Source: Kryptolebias marmoratus (Eukaryota > Chordata > Actinopteri > Cyprinodontiformes > Rivulidae). Taken from it: a DNA stretch of 64,000 nucleotides. The position numbers were made by a program, and so were the translations under genes. Location of the stretch: the NCBI RefSeq assembly GCF_001649575.2, contig NC_051430.1:32483339-32547338 (forward strand). The letters run 5' to 3'. This document shows positions 18,955-30,135 of the stretch, in pieces (position 1 is the stretch's first letter; the number at the start of each line of letters is the position of its first letter). The notes beneath the pieces were generated by a model that ran no database searches, was not told where the DNA came from, and worked only from the letters and a program-made list of their open reading frames with translations.

Positions 18955-20850
18955 ACAGTCTGGTTGGGATGGGATCTAGCAGACATGTTGATGGTTTGGA
19001 TAAAGATATTATTTTTGACCATTCAGAAAGTTCAACAGGACCAAAAAGAGTCCAAACGCAAATCAGGTTCTAGTGACGCTTCTAAAGCTGCCTCATCTGA
19101 CAGGGAATCAGGAAGGATGGTGGGAATTTTCTCTCTAATTAAAATAATATTTATTTATAAAGAGTCTCATGAAGTCATCAGTACTTAGAGTCATAGGAAT
19201 ACATGGCTTAACAGAGACAGGACTCTTCATTAATCTAACTACAGGGCTAAACAGAAACCTGAGGTTGTTCCTATCCTCTTCTAATGAAGCCTAGGCATAA
19301 ATTCAGACTGGAAGACCTGCTTCAGCCTCACCTGCATCTAATCACTGCGTCGAGCACCTCCACTCCAGCCCATCAGCATCCGACCGCGCCTCCAGTGTAT
19401 CCAATCAGCTAGCAAGCCTTCGTTTAAAAGGACTTCCATCATGGCCCCATCCCTTCGCCGGCCGAACTTCCGAAAGTCGGCGCGCATTCCAAAAGTCAGA
19501 CTTCGAGCCAGATAACCCATCCTCCAGCATCCGATAACTTCTTAATAGCTGGCCTCCATCTACCAGCATCCGATGGCTTCCCTCCATTAGCTGGCCTCTA
19601 TCTACCAGCATCCGACAACTTCCCTTAGTGCCGGCCTTCATCTACCGGCTCATTATGCCTCGAATTTTCAGCCTTAAGTTGTATCGCTCTCGCATTCATT
19701 CTTGCTAGTCAATCATCAGTCTCTCAGATCTCAGCCTCGGTCTCGGCACCCTCTTTTGGGGGGAACCCCCTCTTTTGGGGGGAAGACGCCTCTAATGCTC
19801 AACCTGAGCTTCTCCTCGAAGCGCGTTGCTATTGTCAACACTCGCGTTTTCCGCCGAGGTCCAAGCGCCAAATATCTTATGTCATTCATGTCAAATAAAA
19901 CCTTTTAATTGCAGCTTCTCTTTGTCGTGAGTCTCTCCAGGTTGAATTAAAGATGAATAATATACAGTTGTAGCTTCATAAAGGGCTTTCTTGTAGGTTA
20001 GCAGGCTATCTCTCCAGGTTAAACGAAATTCTTCCATGTCAGTGGACAGCCATTTTCTGTCCCGCTTTCTAGACGTCTGTTTTAAAGTACGTAACTCTGA
20101 ATTAAACCAAGGAGCCAGCTTCCTCTGACTGAACTGTTTCTTTTTCAGAGGAGCAACTTTATCAAGTGATGTTTGCATTAAAGTCACAATATTATCAACA
20201 AGATCATCTGAGTTGCTGCTCTGTTCTATTACTCTGAGACAGAGGGAAATAATGGAAGAGATTCCTTAAATTTGGTTACAGCGTTCTCTGATAAACATCA
20301 ACTGTAATGAAATTTCCTCTCAGAGGCTGTGTGGTCAGTAAACTCAAAGGTTATTAAAATATGGTCAGGCAGAACAGGATTGTGAGGATTCTGAGTAAGT
20401 TTGATGAAGAGAATGAGTAGATTTGTGGACATTTTGGGTAAACCCAAATAAATTATAATAATAAATTATTAAATGCTATGTTTAAGTTATCACATCTATA
20501 TGAATATTAAAATCCTTAACTATTATGACTTTATTTGTATTCAATAATCGGTCAGACAAAAGAATTGAGATTTCAGACAAAAAATTACAATAAAGTAAAA
20601 GTTTTTTTTCTGATTTCTGCTTTGGATAAGAAAAACTGAAGGTCAAAGACTCAAAAGAATTATAACTAATAATTGGTTTAGCTTTTTAAATAGCAGCTAC
20701 TCCTCCACCTCGACCTGTTGTTCCAGGAACATGAAAATTGAGATAATTAGCAGGAGTGGATTCATTTATAAAAAAAAAAACCTTCCTGTTTTATCCAGGT
20801 TACTAACAGAGACTTAATCTGCATTTAATGGTTTTATCTTTCATCATCCC
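18955..20850 (-). pseudogene. L2-type LINE remnant carrying an inserted sequence
   Basis: The minus frame at 20187-19891 reads LAPWFNSELRTLKQTSRKRD and then 'TWRDSLLTYKKALYEA', the endonuclease-RT linker of teleost L2-like LINEs. Upstream sequence to about 20850 and downstream from 19290 to 18955 belong to the same degenerate element family. The block at roughly 19300-19910 is foreign (next entry). Multiple stops make the element inactive. Confidence 0.55.
19300..19910 (+). mobile_element. Candidate LTR-like insertion inside the L2 remnant
   Basis: GC-richer than its surroundings. It contains three imperfect direct units of 39, 42 and 40 bp (19525-19563, 19564-19605, 19606-19645) that begin cagcatccga and end atctac, a doubled 'ccctcttttggggggaa' motif at 19750-19785, and an AATAAA signal at about 19894 close to its right edge. 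Polyadenylation signal and position suit a solo LTR, but I could not define both termini or a target duplication, so another retroelement is possible. Confidence 0.4.
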
Positions 20851-20864
20851 CAAAACCATTATTT

Positions 20865-21330
20865 AGAGGTTCTGTGTCTGACTTTTGGAATTTAAGATGA
20901 CCACCACAGATAAATAGCCTTAGTAAACACAAAAATGGCTTTAGCGTAGTCAAATTCACAGATGTTGAGCTAAAACTTGGCGTGGTAGTAGCTGAGAGTC
21001 ATTTATAACACATACAAACTGACTGCTCAAGATCTGTTTTTAAAAATGAGCTATTAAGTGCTCCCAGTCTTATCTGTCTGTTAGCAAAATATTTCATGAG
21101 TGACTGGATGGATTTTAATGAAACTTCAATCAGTGGATCCACATCTACAAACAAAATTAGCTTTTAGAGACAATGCTATTCAAGATGGCCATTAGAAAAC
21201 ACAAAATTAGCTTTAATTCAGTCAATTTTACAAATATTATCCTAAAACTTGGTGTGGTAGTAGCTGGGAGTCATTCTCATCACACACTCTGAGTGCGAAC
21301 AGATGTGTGAGACTGCACACTGATTTTTAA
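20865..21330 (+). repeat. GTAGCTGAGAGTCATT repeat, two adjacent cores
   Basis: The core occurs at 20985-21003 ('gtagtagctgagagtcattt') and at 21257-21275 ('gtagtagctgggagtcattc'), each preceded by 'agctaaaacttggcgtgg'-type text. Between them lie 'tgttagcaaaatatttcatg' and 'caagatggccattagaaaac'. The two cores in one orientation suggest a long copy with two repeats of the same module. Confidence 0.65.
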
Positions 21331-21765
21331 GGTTCGACCCAACTCATTTCTAACCACCTTGGTGGACTTTATGCATTTCTTCAAGGATTAATTTAAGATT
21401 GCCTTTCTGAATGTATAATTGTCTCATAGCTTCAGCTACAAGCTTATTTCTCTTTTTAATTCATCTCTTTGAGAATGTCAGAAGGATGTACCCAAAGTAC
21501 CTGTTTTCCTCCTGCTCCTGGTCTCCTTCAAGTGTGTATAATAATAGAAGATCTTGTGTGGTGATAAACTGAGGGGATGAATAAAGCCCTCTCTCTGTGT
21601 GTTTGTGTCACTTTGAACCTTTCTCTCTGTCCTTCCCGTTTTTCCTTTGCAGTCTGTGACCTGGGAAATGAGCTCAGCCTGACTCATCATGTTTCCTTTC
21701 CTAAAACGCATGCATTTCAAGAAGAAGCAGGAGAGAAAAGAGGAACGTTCACCATGTGGGGGGGT
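21331..21765. other. No gene recognised
   Basis: Intergenic. A 136-codon minus frame (21888-21478) overlaps the SINE below and is not a gene. Confidence 0.4.
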
Positions 21766-21975
21766 TGGCTGTGGATCAGTGGTTAGAGCTGCTGTCCGCC
21801 AATGAGAGAGCTGGAGATTCGATTCCTGTCGTGTGTCGAAGTTCGAGTCACATGTCAGTGTCTCTGGGCAAGAATGACACTGTGACACAGTTTAAAGCTG
21901 CTGTATGAAGGTGTGGATGGGTAAAGGAGGGCACAGATTGGGTTGTAAAATGCTTTGAGTGGCCTGGTTGGCTGG
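21766..21975 (+). mobile_element. tRNA-derived SINE
   Basis: Has the two internal RNA polymerase III promoter boxes of a tRNA-like head: box A 'tggatcagtggttagagct' near 21772 and box B 'gattcgattcc' near 21815. A tRNA-unrelated body follows with 'tcagtgtctctgggcaagaa' and 'gggttgtaaaatgctttgag', which is widespread in fish SINEs. Confidence 0.75.
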
Positions 21976-22139
21976 AACTACAGTCCATTTCTCATTTAAC
22001 CAGAGGATCTGTGTGGAAAAATGCACAGGTGGAACCAGAACCAGAGTTTTTCCTTGTTGCTGACACAGGATTCACACTTTGGTTTTCATTTTTTGCAATC
22101 AAACTAATTCTGAGTATTTTGTCCTATTTTAACCAGTCA

Positions 22140-22400
22140 TATAAATATTTAGCTTGATGGTGAATAGTGTGCTACGACTTTTAGTATTTGTAACTTTTAT
22201 ACTTTTCAAAATATTGAACTTTAGTATAAATAAAAGTTCCCATAGCAAGATATTGAGATCTCTTCAGTAACATTGTTTTTAAAATCTCCAGCATGTTCAC
22301 TTTTTTGTCCATTTTAGCTTTCAGCCATTAGTTTACTAATTGTAGCTTTTAGCTACTGTTTTTTTTACATTTATCTTTAGTATCTGTTTTGTTGTTTTTT
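22140..22400 (+). repeat. Composite TTTTAGCTA family copy
   Basis: Conserved segment with 'tacgacttttagtatttgta', 'cttttcaaaatattgaactt' and 'tattgagatctcttcagtaa', then a short array ending in 'gtagcttttagctactg'. Plus orientation. Confidence 0.7.
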
Positions 22401-22403
22401 TGT

Positions 22404-22565
22404 GTTCTTTCAGCTGCTCCCTTCTTAAGGGGTGGCCACAGTGAGCAAACTCACATGAACAATTTTACACCAGATGCCCTTCCAGCTGCAACCTGAGCTC
22501 GAACCTGGAACCTCAGGATAACAAGACAGCAACACCGACCACCTAGTCACCACAGCCCCGTTCTT
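22404..22565 (+). repeat. Common teleost interspersed repeat
   Basis: Starts 'ttcagctgctcccttcttaa', continues 'ggggtggccacagtgagcaa' and 'agatgcccttccagctgcaa'. These phrases recur in many fish genomes. It is a non-coding retroposon-like repeat. Confidence 0.5.
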
Positions 22566-22679
22566 TTTTTCTATCCAACTTACAGTTATTTTCTATCCAT
22601 GCTGAACTGAACCTAAAGTGAATCTGCACAGCCGGAGGTCAAGGTCACTGTTGTGCTAATCAGAAAAAACATCAAATTG

Positions 22680-22810
22680 AATGCATGTCACCCTCAGAGA
22701 GACAAAGTTTTAAACTAAGTTCATCTCATGATGGGAAATGCTAGAGTTGTAGCTGTTTTGGTCAAACTTTGAAAATAATGTTGCATGCAATATCATGAGA
22801 TCTCAGAGAA
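22680..22810 (-). repeat. GTAGCTGAGAGTCATT repeat fragment
   Basis: Contains 'aaatgctagagttgtagctg' followed by 'ttttggtcaaactttgaaaa' and 'catgcaatatcatgagatct', phrases shared with the downstream part of the copies at 12160 (reverse) and 33840. The core itself is absent. Confidence 0.4.
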
Positions 22811-22829
22811 CATGTTGTAAAATGGGTTT

Positions 22830-23285
22830 TAAAAGGAACAGAGCTACAGAAAAAAACCCTGAGCACAGACTCATCTTCCAAAAGAAAACTGAATTTATTA
22901 AATAAGAAAAACAAAAACAAAAGCTGACAAGGCAGCAACACAAAAAGAACAAAAAATTCAAAACACGGTGGGCAGAACAACAAGGAGATGAGGTACGGCG
23001 CAGAGAAGCAAATGGCAAACAACAACAATGAACCAGCGACTAGTGGGAGAAATGACCGGGTATTTGAGTACTGAGGGTAACGAAGGAAGTGGAAACAGGT
23101 GAGTGGAGATGATTGCGGACAGGTGGAGATGGGCGTGGCAAGGAGGGCAAAAGAGAGACGGAGAAAGAGTGAATACTGAGCAGGAACTGAAACAGGAAAA
23201 AACCCAAACTGAAAAAAACAACTAAAACCCACAGAAAAACAATAAAGAAAACGAAACAGAAACACAAAAAATCCAAATCCTCACA
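22830..23285 (+). repeat. Purine-rich, strand-asymmetric block
   Basis: For about 450 bp the plus strand is dominated by A and G, with very little T. Short frames on the minus strand are consequently Phe/Leu/Ser-rich and are not genes. Phrases such as 'aacaggtgagtggagatgat' are reminiscent of retroelement-derived repeats in fish, but I cannot name the family. Confidence 0.45.
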
Positions 23286-23439
23286 AGCTGGCTACGTTTT
23301 TCTTTTTCATGAAACCAAAAGGAAGCTTTGGGAATAAGAAATTCTAAAATTGCTAATATTAACTTAATGACCCAAACATCTCAGACAGATGGTCAAAACT
23401 TACAATATATGGAAAGCTTGATGGTGTTTCAGTCAATTA

Positions 23440-23540
23440 AAATCAATTCAATTCAATTCAGTTTACTAATATAGCGCCAATTCACAACAAAGGTCATCTC
23501 AGGGCACAGTACAAAAATATTCACATACATTATAAAACGT
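23440..23540 (+). repeat. LINE/SINE-type tail
   Basis: 'caattcaattcagtttacta' and 'atagcgccaattcacaacaa' followed by 'ggtcatctcagggcacagta' is a standard teleost retroposon end. The same phrase set appears at 25630-25680 and 35630-35680. Confidence 0.6.
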
Positions 23541-24265
23541 CAATTTGTAAAAGTTATCTGAAGAAGCCAGCAGATTGCGTTGAATCTCCCAGTCACTTTC
23601 TTGGGTACACCTGACCTTGACTGTGCACCTGATGACCCTGAAGATGTGCTGTTGTTTACAGGTGAAACACTCAAGAACAGATCATCATAACCTGTGTTGT
23701 TGCAGGACGTCGGTGTGTGGCATTTCAGCAGGAGCTTATCTACCAGCTGGTTTAAATAAAGTCCAGGTTATTACTGATCCAACACTCCGTTATCTTGTGT
23801 TGAATTCCTCCCACAGCCCAAAGACATGGAAAAATGTTTGGAACGTTGTAAATGTAGTGGACAAAGAGGTGTGGTTTAAATGTTCAGCAATTACTACAAA
23901 TGCATTGGGGTGTTTTGTTTCATCTGACAACACGTGATGCGTGTACAGGTAACACTGGATGGAAACTTATAGCTCAAAGCAACATCTCACTGGACTGCAG
24001 CTGTTGTAGACCAGTTAATGAATGCCTTTCATGAGGGTGCTCCAAAACGTTTACAGGATTTTGGTCATTTCCTTGTGTGTTGCTTGAATTTTGGAAAATG
24101 TTCCAAAAAATAATTGGAGTGACAAATTTTCGCTCAAAATAGTCCCAAGGTTGGAGTCTCAAACTCCTCTCAGATGAGTTTTCACCAATTCTAGAGGTCT
24201 AGACCTGCATGGGAGCACTCTTGACAGAAAACACCCAAGGCTACAGCCGGAAATGTTGGTTAAAA
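23541..24265. other. No gene recognised
   Basis: Intergenic sequence; a 106-codon plus frame (23617-23937) has no recognisable domain or splice context. Confidence 0.35.
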
Positions 24266-24505
24266 TGAACAAAACTTGAGTTTTAAACTGAAAGTAGCAA
24301 AATGCTAGGTAAAAGTGACGAAATGCTGGCTAAAAGCAGCAAAATTCAATGGCCAATCCCAGCCAAAAGAATAACAACATTTTGAAAAGTATAAAAGTTA
24401 CAAAAACCAAAAGTGATAGCACCCATTTCTTGAATAGGCTGAACATTTTGATATATGAATGGCTAAAATAGCACAAAATATGCAAATGAAGTTTGCAATA
24501 AACAT
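24266..24505 (-). repeat. Composite TTTTAGCTA family copy
   Basis: On the minus strand the conserved segment (24505-24341) shows 'aagaaatgggtgctatcact', 'cttttatacttttcaaaatg', then a short array with 'tgctgcttttagccagcatt'. Well-preserved copy. Confidence 0.75.
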
Positions 24506-25049
24506 ACAGAAAATACAAAACAAGCATGCTGGTCCAGATCTGCCTGTCTTTATTTCACTCCAGTACATTAAATCATAAACCTTGAACCTTGATGGCTGCT
24601 GAGGTGGATTTGAAACGGGCCGAGGTAGATATGTGGGCATTGACCTAGAATAGTTTTTTGTAAGCCATGGACACAAAATAAGATAAGTTACAAACTGCTG
24701 CAGGCAAATCTGAAATCCTGTTATTTGTCACAATCAAAGACCGCACCAAAACAACTCAGACATCAATCATTGACAGAGAATCATAATGGAAAGTTAAAAT
24801 GGCCCAACTCAAAGATCCTAGTTAATGTGTAATGAAAATAATCTGAATTTACAATTCTTTGGTTCATCCCAATGGTTGGATCCTGGATTCTAATCTAAAA
24901 CTGAACACAAGAAAAGATGAAAGTCATAGTTTGAAGCATAAGATACACTGAATTAGTACAAACATAATTTCTGAGAGAACTGAAGTGAGATTAATATCTG
25001 CAAATTACATTTATTTCCATTTCCTGCAGTACTTTTTAATCAAACATAC
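24506..25049. other. No gene recognised
   Basis: Intergenic, no supported feature. Confidence 0.35.
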
Positions 25050-25450
25050 TTTTTATAAGGTAAAAATCAGATAACTCCCACCTTACTAAGGTTTGCGTCT
25101 CTAAAATCCCCCCCAGCATTTCAGTCAGGTTGAGGTTCAAGACTTTGACTTGTCTTTTCTTTTGTTTTTCAGTGGTTCTGTTGTAGATCAGCTGCTGTGT
25201 TTGCATTAAGACCCAGTTTGGTCCAAGCTTCAGGTGTCAGACAGCCTCATTTACCTCCAGAATCCTTTGGTCTACAGAGGAGTTTATGGTCCACTCCATG
25301 ACTGCAAGGAGCCCAAACCATCATCCCTCCACCTCCATGCTGAAAGCTAGAATGAGCTGTGTTGGCTGGAGTGCATCATGGGTTAAACATCTGTAACTTG
25401 GTCTCATGTGTCCAAAGAACATTGTTCAAAAAGTCTTGTGGTAAAAGGGC
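25050..25450 (+). mobile_element. Degenerate DNA-transposon-like repeat
   Basis: Text such as 'gttgtagatcagctgctgtg', 'ctacagaggagtttatggtc', 'tcatccctccacctccatgc' and 'tgtccaaagaacattgttca' belongs to a repeat I recognise as widespread in fish, probably a decayed DNA transposon. There are no usable frames. The class is uncertain. Confidence 0.4.
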
Positions 25451-25617
25451 AAAGAGCAAGAAATGGACCGAAAATCTAGTGTTTGCCAAAAGTTAGAGTG
25501 ACAAGTTGTTTTTGAAAAACAGTTAAAGCTTTAAAAACGGTGTATGTGTCAGTTGTTTATTTCACTTAGTAAACTTCTTATGAAACTGACAAATGTAAAA
25601 AGGAAGAATCAGCGACA

Positions 25618-25860
25618 ATAGATTCAGTACAGTTCATTTTTATATAGTGCCAGTTCAGAACAAAGGTCATCTGGCAGGGGTTTGAGAGGACAGGAAAGAG
25701 ACACAGACAAACAGGAAGTGCTCCAGGTGTAGTTCCTATGGGAAAAAAAACACAGATTAATGACAGCAATAATTATAAATACAAACAAGGAGCATAGAGA
25801 GAGCAAAGACAAGAAATGGGGTCAAGTTGTCCTCCAGCAGTCTAAGCCTTTAGCAGATAA
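25618..25860 (+). repeat. LINE/SINE-type tail
   Basis: 'tacagttcatttttatatag' and 'cagttcagaacaaaggtcat' match the tail phrases at 23440 and 35630. It continues with 'gagaggacaggaaagagaca', also shared with 35838. Confidence 0.55.
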
Positions 25861-25984
25861 CTAAGGGATAGCTCAGGAAACCCAAGCCAACCCTAACTAT
25901 AGGATTTATCAAAAAGGAAAGTGGACAGGGTGTCAGCCGAAAGGACAGAAACTGGGAGTTGGTTTCACAAGAGAGGAGCCTGAG

Positions 25985-26230
25985 AACTGAAAGCTCTGCT
26001 TTTACTTTGATTATTTTTAACCTGACTGTACAGATAATCCTAAAATCTGCAAGAAAGCCCTTGTTTTTCACCTGTTAAAAAGTGGACCCCAACAAATTAA
26101 AATCATTAACTTAATCCTAATGCTATACACGTACCAAGATTCTGGCATTTAAAATAAACACTCAATATTTGGTTGACAACAATATCTTAAATGAAAATCT
26201 GTCTGGCTTTAGGTTGGGTCACAGTACTTT
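25985..26230 (+). repeat. Direct duplication, copy 1
   Basis: Shares about 200 bp with 27050-27250: 'tttactttgattatttttaa', 'agataatcctaaaatctgca', 'caacaaattaaaatcattaa' and 'atgctatacacgtaccaaga' occur in the same order and spacing. The two copies lie 1.06 kb apart in the same orientation. Confidence 0.75.
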
Positions 26231-27040
26231 AAAAAGCCAGTAGTAGCAAAACCTTAGGAATCCTCGGTAAACGTTCAGACTGAGAGTGAAGTGCTCTGCT
26301 GTGAAAGTGATAAATGCATGTACCCAGATTCAGTTAAAGGTAAATATATCACATTGATCCAGTGACATTGTCTCTTTGCAGCTTCTCTGCGGTGTGAAGC
26401 ATGTAAACATTCTTGTACATTTTGAACCTTTTTAAAGGGGCAGATTTGGTCTGATAGTCCCGTATTTGTGCTGCTCTGCTGCTGAAACTGGCTTCTTTCT
26501 CTGTCCTCGATCCTCCAAGACCAGAACATGACATCATGACAGAGCGAGGGTGGGAACTGGATACGGCTACTTACATTTCACCTGTTCAGGTAAGCATGTT
26601 TGGGAATACGTGGACGGACCAGAATAAAGACGTTCAGATGGAGCAGGAACGGAACCTGTTAGTGGGGGCTGAGGACTTTTAAAGTCAGGGTTATGTGTTT
26701 GAGCAGTCTGCTGTGGAAGGAAAGCCCTGCATATTAAATTTTCATTGTTTTTCCGGTGGTATGTTTCTGTCAACGAGCTCCGGACTGCCAGATCAGATCA
26801 GGGTTCTGGTGCTATAAGGAGTGCTGTTGCAAAACTTTACCCTGGTTACAAATTAATCCATGCCTCACTCATACAGAGCTAGTACAAAGTTTACCCCTCA
26901 TTTCTTCCAATAATTCATGTGAGAGTTAATATTTGAGCTGGATAGATAACCTGGAGTCCACAATTAGACCTAGTTTACCACTGACGATGGTTATCGAATC
27001 CAGACCTAACCGATATGTTGACCAACAATAACAAGCTTCA
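26231..27040. other. No gene recognised
   Basis: Short frames only. A plus-strand ATG near 26537 is followed by an open stretch ending at a GTAAGC donor-like site (26588), but there is no recognisable protein and no partner exon, so no gene is called. Confidence 0.3.
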
Positions 27041-27049
27041 GTTTATTCC

Positions 27050-27250
27050 ATCAACTTTTACTTTGATTATTTTTAACCTGAGTGTCCAGATAATCCTAAT
27101 ATCTGCAAGACAGCTATGAACCTGCCTCCTGCTTCTTGTGATTGGGTCCAACAAATTAAAATCCTTAACTTTATCCTAATGCTATACACGTACCAAGACT
27201 CTAGCATTTAAAATAAACACAAGTGACAGTCAGTCTGGCTTGGGTCACAT
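27050..27250 (+). repeat. Direct duplication, copy 2
   Basis: Second copy of the segment at 25985-26230 with scattered substitutions and an extra segment near 27118-27150. It ends at 'aataaacacaagtgacagtc' and 'ctggcttgggtcaca'. Confidence 0.75.
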
Positions 27251-27399
27251 TACAATAACAGTGGCTATGCTGGAAACAAACTATAGAAAAAGTAAATTAG
27301 TATTTTATGTGAAAAGGAAGTATGAATGCTGAGTACTGAGTGACTGTAAAATTAGCTGAAAAAGCTAAAATTGAACTTTTAAAGCTAAAAAAAAGCAGG

Positions 27400-27880
27400 A
27401 CACAAGCTGGGTTTCCCTTCTGAACCTGTTGCCTCTGCAACCCAATCACAAGAAGCAGCAGAAAAAAAGGTGGATGGGTTTACTTTCTGACATAACAGTA
27501 ATACTTTCAATGAATAAAAATAAAAAACAACAAGTGATAAACCACTTCCAAGGTGGAAAGACATCAACAATGACCTTAGAGAAGCAACTATTGGTCTTTT
27601 TGTTGTCCATCATTCTACAGAGAGAAAGATTATTCACAAATGGAAAGCATGTAATATGGAGCTGCCATTCTTCCCAGCAAACTCACCCTGAAGGTCAGAC
27701 TATGCAGTGCTCAGAGAAATGAGCTCCATCTCAGACTCTGCAGGCCTCAGTTAGCAGGTCAAAGGTCAAACCAAGACAACTGGAACAAGACGGAACAGGT
27801 AAGGCTTGTTTGGAAGCGTTGCAGGAGAGCACCTTTTCTCTTTATAAACAGTTTGTAAAGGTTCATCTGAATGAACTCCA
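27400..27880 (+). repeat. Degenerate interspersed repeat
   Basis: Phrases such as 'gctccatctcagactctgca' and 'ttggaagcgttgcaggagag' are reminiscent of a decayed fish DNA transposon. The 97-codon frame at 27429-27722 gives no recognisable domain. Confidence 0.3.
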
Positions 27881-29190
27881 GGACAGACCAAAGTAGTAGC
27901 AAACACAACACAAAGTAAAAATGCACATTATAACATTAGTAAAATTGTTTGTAGGTTTAAATAAATGGAATAAAAGTTCCCCTCTGCTGGTTTGGTTTGG
28001 CTCACTTTTGCATTCGATGGTTATTAACACTGAAGAGTGTCTGTGATTAAATGTAGACCAGGGTTTGTGTTCAACACTGCACTGGAAAAACGGATCCAGT
28101 TACATGACCTCAGTCCACATAACTGCCTCGTGTAAAGCTAATGTGGAGTAAAAATCCACAACTCAGTATCATCTGAGTTGTTTCTTTGAGTCACTCAAAT
28201 AGCAGTGAAGTAGCTCCTCGGGTGGTTCTGTGTCCTGTCATAAACCTTCAGAAGTACTTTACCCAAACCTTTTATTGGTTCTGAGGGGCTGGGGTCAGTG
28301 ATTTACCAAGGACTCTATAAATTCAGATCAAACTGATAGCATTCTACTTTTAAAGGTTCTTGATTTTCTTTTTTTCCCCTTCCACTGACTGAAACCAGGG
28401 CTGTCCTAACCTTGACTTCATGATGTTCCTCTGACAGGTTCCTGTCTGCTTTCGTCTTACAGGTAAATCAGAGCCATCACAGGGTCTCAGTGGCAGACCA
28501 ACAGTTCTGGACTAGACTGGCGTGGTCTTGTATTAACGCCTGCTGAAAGGCAGGAGCTAGAACTGAAGGGAACCTTAGAGACAAAGGGAACTCTGTGAGC
28601 TGAGACACAATGTCCTTGAAGAACAAGGTTAAAGTAACACAACACACCTCGCCTTAGCTGCACCGACCTTAGAAAACATTAACAGAACTACAGCTCTTAT
28701 GGTAGTACAGAAACAGTGCACTTATTATGCACTACTTGTCAAAAACTGTTGGAAGTTTTTCCTTTTTATTGTTTTTTGTAAGACTGAACTTTGAAACAGC
28801 TTTCAATCATACTTCCCTGTGAATTCTGTCAGGACTTCGTCTGTTTTAGGAACAACACGAGGCTCAGAGACATGGACGTCATCGGCTTCTATTGTGACGA
28901 CAAATGTACGGATCACCACCGTGTCCCTCGTAGTGTCAACAGTTTTTTTAGAGGTGGACAAGCTGCCTTGGGCTCGCCCTTCACCTGTCGTCCCTCACCT
29001 GTTCGGAGTCTAAATGACAGCAGTCAAAATGGACCAGAGATGAAAAAAAAAAAACCCTGAACTATTCCATTCACCTGTCTTGGTTCAGGGTGTGTGTTTT
29101 GGGATATGTGTGTCATTTTGTTTGGGACATGTGCCAAAAAGCTTTGTGCCAGTAACTACGGCCTTGTTATTTCTATCATTAGAAAAATGT
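27881..29190. other. No gene recognised
   Basis: Unique-looking intergenic sequence with frames below 90 codons. No exon or repeat could be supported. Confidence 0.35.
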
Positions 29191-29194
29191 GGAC

Positions 29195-29349
29195 ATAAAA
29201 ACATGCATGTTAGGTTAATTAGTAACTCTAAATTGTCCCTAGGTGTGAGTGGGAGGGTTGTTTGTCTCTATGTGTCCCTGCGATGGACTGGAGACCTGTC
29301 CAGGGTGTCCCCCGCCTCTCGAACAGTGACTGCTGGAGATAGGCACCAG
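29195..29349 (+). mobile_element. Interspersed repeat, left half (split by a hAT element)
   Basis: 'acatgcatgttaggttaatt', 'tctaaattgtccctaggtgt', 'ccctgcgatggactggagac' is a widespread teleost retroposon end. It is cut at 29349 and resumes at 30068-30120 with 'ggcaccagctccccgtgact' and an 'aatggatgg' tail, so the two halves form one repeat. Confidence 0.75.
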
Positions 29350-30067
29350 CAGTGGTGTCACTAGGCCTGTTTTAGGGGGGCTTCAGCCCCCGTAAAATGT
29401 TTTCAAGCCCCCCTAAATAATTTTGGTGTCAAAATTTTTTTTTTTTTTTTTTACAAAAATTCAATATAATGTGGCCAGAATATGAATTTAAAAAAATAAC
29501 CATATATTATTTCATTATTAACTCAAATATATGATCATAAATCTGTCAGTTTTCTTTTTCTTTACAGTGTAAGGTAGAGATCCTCTTTGGTGCGTCGTTA
29601 TCAAATCCATTCCACTTGTTCATATTTTCTACAGAAGCATTCTTGTGTCAGTTAATCTAAATCAGTGCTGTGGAATAACTGAGAGATTTTATATAATATA
29701 TAAAGTCACAGTTAGACTTCATAACTGGGTATACACCAGCACCAAACATTATAGTGTACATTAGCTGGCATTTAATACACTATAGTAATATTCAATTCAC
29801 AAAATAAAAATAATAATATGTTCATTTTTCTTGTTAAAACTGTAAACATATTTCCTGTTTGTTGATGTTCTGAATAAAAATATAATTGGTTGCTTAAAAC
29901 GTTTACACAGTAAGGTGTCTGTTAAATATGTCCAAAAATGTGGGAAAGCAACTCAGGTTTTGTTAGCTGTTTGAGAAATTTTGTTCTCGCCCACTACGTT
30001 TGCTCACATCCTGTGCATCTCCTGGGGGCTAAGCCCCCCTTGTCCTTAAAACCTAGTGACGCCCCTG
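29350..30067. mobile_element. hAT-type element, 718 bp, nested
   Basis: Inverted ends are 'cagtggtgtcactaggcctg' with 'ggggggcttcagccccc' at the left, and 'gggggctaagccccccttg' with 'aacctagtgacgcccctg' at the right. A perfect 8-bp duplication, ggcaccag, flanks it (29342-29349 and 30068-30075). The interior is AT-rich and non-coding; no transposase is present. It sits inside the interspersed repeat above. Confidence 0.88.
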
Positions 30068-30135
30068 GGCACCAGCTCCCCGTGACTCGGAATGGAGAAG
30101 CAGGTAAAAAAAATGGATGGAAAGATGGATGTCCC
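30068..30135 (+). mobile_element. Interspersed repeat, right half
   Basis: Begins with the second copy of the ggcaccag duplication, then 'ctccccgtgactcggaatgg', and ends in an 'aaaatggatggaaagatgg' tail. Continuous with 29195-29349 when the hAT element is ignored. Confidence 0.7.

Noticed and set aside
21790..21830. Functional tRNA gene
   Set aside because: The box A and box B are those of a SINE head; no complete cloverleaf or anticodon arm was found.
26537..26590. Possible first coding exon ending at a GTAAGC donor
   Set aside because: No following exon, no protein similarity, and the neighbourhood is gene-free.
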